This document shows positions 61,892-64,000 of a DNA stretch of 64,000 bases, one piece after another; within the stretch, counting starts at the first letter, position 1; every line of letters starts with the position of its first letter. Origin of the DNA: Vibrio tubiashii (lineage in GTDB: Bacteria > Pseudomonadota > Gammaproteobacteria > Enterobacterales > Vibrionaceae); NCBI GenBank assembly GCA_000775715.1, contig JRWQ01000007.1, positions 248,001 to 312,000 on the forward strand, read 5' to 3'. The notes under the pieces are model-generated. The model searched no databases and had not been told where the DNA came from. It saw only the letters and a program-made list of their open reading frames with translations. Made by a program: the position numbers and the translations under genes.

Positions 61892-62383
61892 ATGCGTCGT
61901 TTTGCAAAAGCGGGTATTTTGTTGGTAGCACTCAGTTCACCACTGGCTGTCGCTTGTGAACCTATCTCGCTTGAGGACTCTTTATCCTCTCTAATGTCGA
62001 ATAGTACTGATATTTCCTGTACCGCAGGCTTTGATTTAGAAGAATCCAACGTCTTTGACGAATCAACAGCGCTAGCCCTATCTACTGATGAAAAGAGTGA
62101 ACAAAACTCTTATTGGTCACATTGGCTTAATGGCGAAGAGGGCAATCCCATTGTATCAAATAGTGCGCAGTTCAATCACTTTGGTGTTGGGGTGTGGGTG
62201 CCTGAGGATTTAGAAGACCAACTGCGCGATATGGATACTAAGCACTGGATCCGTAGTCATGGCTTACAGCTCAGTCTAGGGTTCGGTGACAAGGAATCCG
62301 CAATGCCACGCATGCGTTTTGATTATCGCTGGCATCAACAGTATGATGGCGATTTTTTAGTGCAGTTGGAAGTGCCATTCTAA
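61892..62383 (+). CDS. exported protein of unknown function
   Basis: A 163-residue protein starting with a signal peptide (MRRFAKAGILLVALSSPLAV) followed by AC; the site could be a signal peptidase I cleavage or a poor lipobox. The mature part is acidic with Trp and His-rich segments (YWSHWLNGEEG, FDYRWHQQYDG) and ends in alternating residues QLEVPF, reminiscent of a single beta-strand terminus. The ATG at 61892 has GGGGGAAG before it. It lies 29 bases after the adenylyltransferase, probably on the same transcript. Function unknown. Confidence 0.7.
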   Translation: MRRFAKAGILLVALSSPLAVACEPISLEDSLSSLMSNSTDISCTAGFDLEESNVFDESTALALSTDEKSEQNSYWSHWLNGEEGNPIVSNSAQFNHFGVGVWVPEDLEDQLRDMDTKHWIRSHGLQLSLGFGDKESAMPRMRFDYRWHQQYDGDFLVQLEVPF

Positions 62384-62401
62384 CTAGCACCTACAGCTCA
62401 C

Positions 62402-64000
62402 TCATCCATTGGATACTCGCTTTTGTCGCTCTTGACGTTCTAAGCACTGTTGAATAATGTTTTTCGGCGTATCCGGTTTGGAAAAGTAGTAACCTTGGAT
62501 CTGACTACACCCCATATCATATAATTTATCCAGCGCTTTCTGATCTTCGACTCCCTCAGCAACGAGCGACACTTCAAGTTGTTTCGCCAACTGTACAATA
62601 AGCCAAACCACCCGCTCTGCAGTTTCATTGATGTCCATATTTTTAATGAAGGTTGCATCAATTTTAATGCAATCAATCGGATAGCTGTGGATGTAGTTTA
62701 AACTAGAGTAACCAGTACCGAAGTCGTCTAGAGCAACCTGAAAGCCCAAGAAACGCAGCTTATTGAGGATTTTTTTAACTTGTTCAGTTTGTGAAAGCAG
62801 CACGGTTTCGGTGAGTTCGATAGTAAATTCTTCAGGTTTAAAGCCATAATTGGTCGTGGTGTTGATTAAATGCTGGACGTAGCGGCTAGAGTTATTCAAC
62901 TCATTGGCAGAGCAGTTTAGGCTAAGACGAATGCTGTGTCCTAAGCCTTTTTCTAGAGCTGCTTTGGCTTTACACGCCAGTTCGACGATACGTTCACCCA
63001 GTTCAACGATCAAGCCGGATTGCTCTGCAGCTTCGATAAATTCCAATGGTGAAATATTGCCTAGGGCATGACTTTCCCACCGGGCAAGAATTTCAAAATA
63101 ATTCCATTGGTTGCTAGCCTTATCGACTATGGGTTGAACCACAACATAGAGTTCACTGTCGATCATCGACTCTTTTGCGAGCTCGGTTCTAAGCGCATCA
63201 ATGATTAAAGCACGGCGGTAGTATTGTGCGCTCAAGTGGGTGTCATAGCATTGAACTTTTACATGACGAGACTGCTTACAATCTTTAAGAGCCAAGCTAG
63301 CATTCAAAATGATCTGATCGGCGGATAAGTTTTGGTTCGGGTTCTTAGCGAGCCCAATACTGGTAGTGAATTTTATCCGGTGCGCTGGGTCTTGGTAGCC
63401 TTTCTCTAAGTTCTGGATGATGCTGTAGCAGATTTTAAATGGGTCACCAGCTTGGGTGATAAAGGCAAATTCGTCACCGGCAATGCGGAAGGCGAACTGC
63501 TCATCTTTAATGGTTTCTTTAATGGTATTGGCGACAAACTTAATGATCTGGTCACCAATATAGTTACCGTACAAATCATTGATCGCTTTAAAATTGTCAA
63601 TGTCTAAGTACGCGAGTGTAAAAGGAATGCTTGGCGACTCTGACAGGCGTTCAAGTTTATCGGAAAGATAGCTGCGATTAAGTAGACCCGTTAGATTGTC
63701 ATGAGAAACTTCGTAGCTGAGCTGGTCAACTAAGGTTTCAGATCGAGCCGTTAGCCACTTGGATTTAAGATTGTGGATAACGATATTGGCAAACAGCTTG
63801 TGGAAATAGATCAGTTGCTCTTCCTCATTTCCTATGTTGTGGGTATAGGTAGACAGCAATAAACCTAGTACTTCTCCATTGGTTGTTTTGAGCGGAATGG
63901 CTAAATAAGCTTTGATACCATGCTCGGTGATGTATTGTTCATTGGGCAGTTCCTCTGCCGCGTTAGAGGCGCATAAGATATATTCTTGATTAGACTTGGT
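62402..64000 (-). CDS. GAF-GGDEF-EAL cyclic di-GMP protein (5' end outside window)
   Basis: The minus-strand frame is open to the right edge, so the start lies outside; 532 residues are visible. The first 55 or so form the end of a GAF domain (HGIKAYLAIPLKTTNGEVLG). A GGDEF domain follows with the loop reading AGDEF, one residue off the canonical motif. The EAL domain has EILARW in place of EALLRW, but its later catalytic residues (LNCSANELN, LDDFGTGYSS, KID, EGVE) are kept. Phosphodiesterase activity is thus likely, while cyclase activity is uncertain. It is convergent with the exported protein gene, 18 bases apart. Confidence 0.9.
   Translation of the reverse strand, partial: TKSNQEYILCASNAAEELPNEQYITEHGIKAYLAIPLKTTNGEVLGLLLSTYTHNIGNEEEQLIYFHKLFANIVIHNLKSKWLTARSETLVDQLSYEVSHDNLTGLLNRSYLSDKLERLSESPSIPFTLAYLDIDNFKAINDLYGNYIGDQIIKFVANTIKETIKDEQFAFRIAGDEFAFITQAGDPFKICYSIIQNLEKGYQDPAHRIKFTTSIGLAKNPNQNLSADQIILNASLALKDCKQSRHVKVQCYDTHLSAQYYRRALIIDALRTELAKESMIDSELYVVVQPIVDKASNQWNYFEILARWESHALGNISPLEFIEAAEQSGLIVELGERIVELACKAKAALEKGLGHSIRLSLNCSANELNNSSRYVQHLINTTTNYGFKPEEFTIELTETVLLSQTEQVKKILNKLRFLGFQVALDDFGTGYSSLNYIHSYPIDCIKIDATFIKNMDINETAERVVWLIVQLAKQLEVSLVAEGVEDQKALDKLYDMGCSQIQGYYFSKPDTPKNIIQQCLERQERQKRVSNG

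Noticed and set aside
1..64000. CRISPR arrays, IS elements, tRNA genes or prophage remnants
   Set aside because: Reading both strands gave no spaced direct repeats, transposase or integrase frames, or tRNA cloverleaf that I could support.

Overview
The window looks like a chromosomal segment of a Vibrio species (moderate GC, Vibrio-like codon use). pyrC, fruBKA with divergent fruR, nadE, a cytoplasmic alpha-amylase and several GGDEF proteins are genes I recall lying on chromosome II of other vibrios, so chromosome II is a reasonable inference. I see no rRNA, tRNA, IS element, prophage or CRISPR array. Both edges cut a gene: mesX on the left and a GAF-GGDEF-EAL gene on the right.

Layout. 0-2 kb: mesX-mesD, a folate-independent methionine synthase pair. 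2-12 kb: two GGDEF genes, pyrC with a PurR-type operator, a MOSC/flavodoxin-reductase-like/ferredoxin fusion, an EamA exporter divergent from an AraC regulator, and a two-gene operon of a cNMP/CBS/DUF294 signalling protein and a DEDDh exonuclease. 12-25.5 kb: a compact pectin/oligogalacturonate island: kdgR, kduD-ygjV-kdgF-spiX, kdgK-kdgA, a sodium/solute symporter, the kdgM porin with a PL9 exo-pectate lyase, a second symporter, and ogl. Seven good copies of a 17-bp KdgR-type operator (consensus roughly TTRAAAYRNYGTTTYAA) sit before these units. One of them lies before the neighbouring DUF294 operon.

25.6-31.5 kb: a hydroxamate-siderophore uptake operon (TonB receptor, then fhuC, fhuD, fhuB) behind a Fur box. 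31.8-38.8 kb: an ABC exporter, a hypothetical gene, a PAS-GGDEF protein, and a LysR regulator divergent from two Cys-nucleophile alpha/beta hydrolases. 38.8-44 kb: fruBKA and divergent fruR with three FruR/Cra boxes between them. 44-47.4 kb: small accessory genes. 47.6-52.4 kb: a four-gene Nik/Opp-type ABC importer with a strong Zur-box-like sequence in front, suggesting zinc or zincophore uptake. 52.4-64 kb: MerR and AraC-like regulators, an M14-like amidohydrolase, a FrnE/DsbA thioredoxin-fold protein, GH13 amylase, a dCache chemoreceptor, a PlsC-like acyltransferase, a divergent nadE/NMN-adenylyltransferase pair around a 22-bp palindrome, and the GGDEF-EAL protein.

How the pectin genes fit together. 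KdgM admits oligogalacturonides, periplasmic PL9 lyase cuts them to small unsaturated products, and the symporters import these. Ogl gives monomers, KdgF opens them to the linear keto form, and SpiX (an RpiB-fold isomerase that seems to replace KduI) with KduD gives KDG. KdgK and KdgA then make pyruvate and glyceraldehyde-3-phosphate. The least expected points are the KdgR-type operator on the DUF294 operon, the Zur-type box on a nickel/peptide-class importer, a YgjV membrane protein inside the kdu operon, and the unassigned palindrome between nadE and its neighbour. All functional statements rest on sequence reading and recalled family knowledge; no searches were run.
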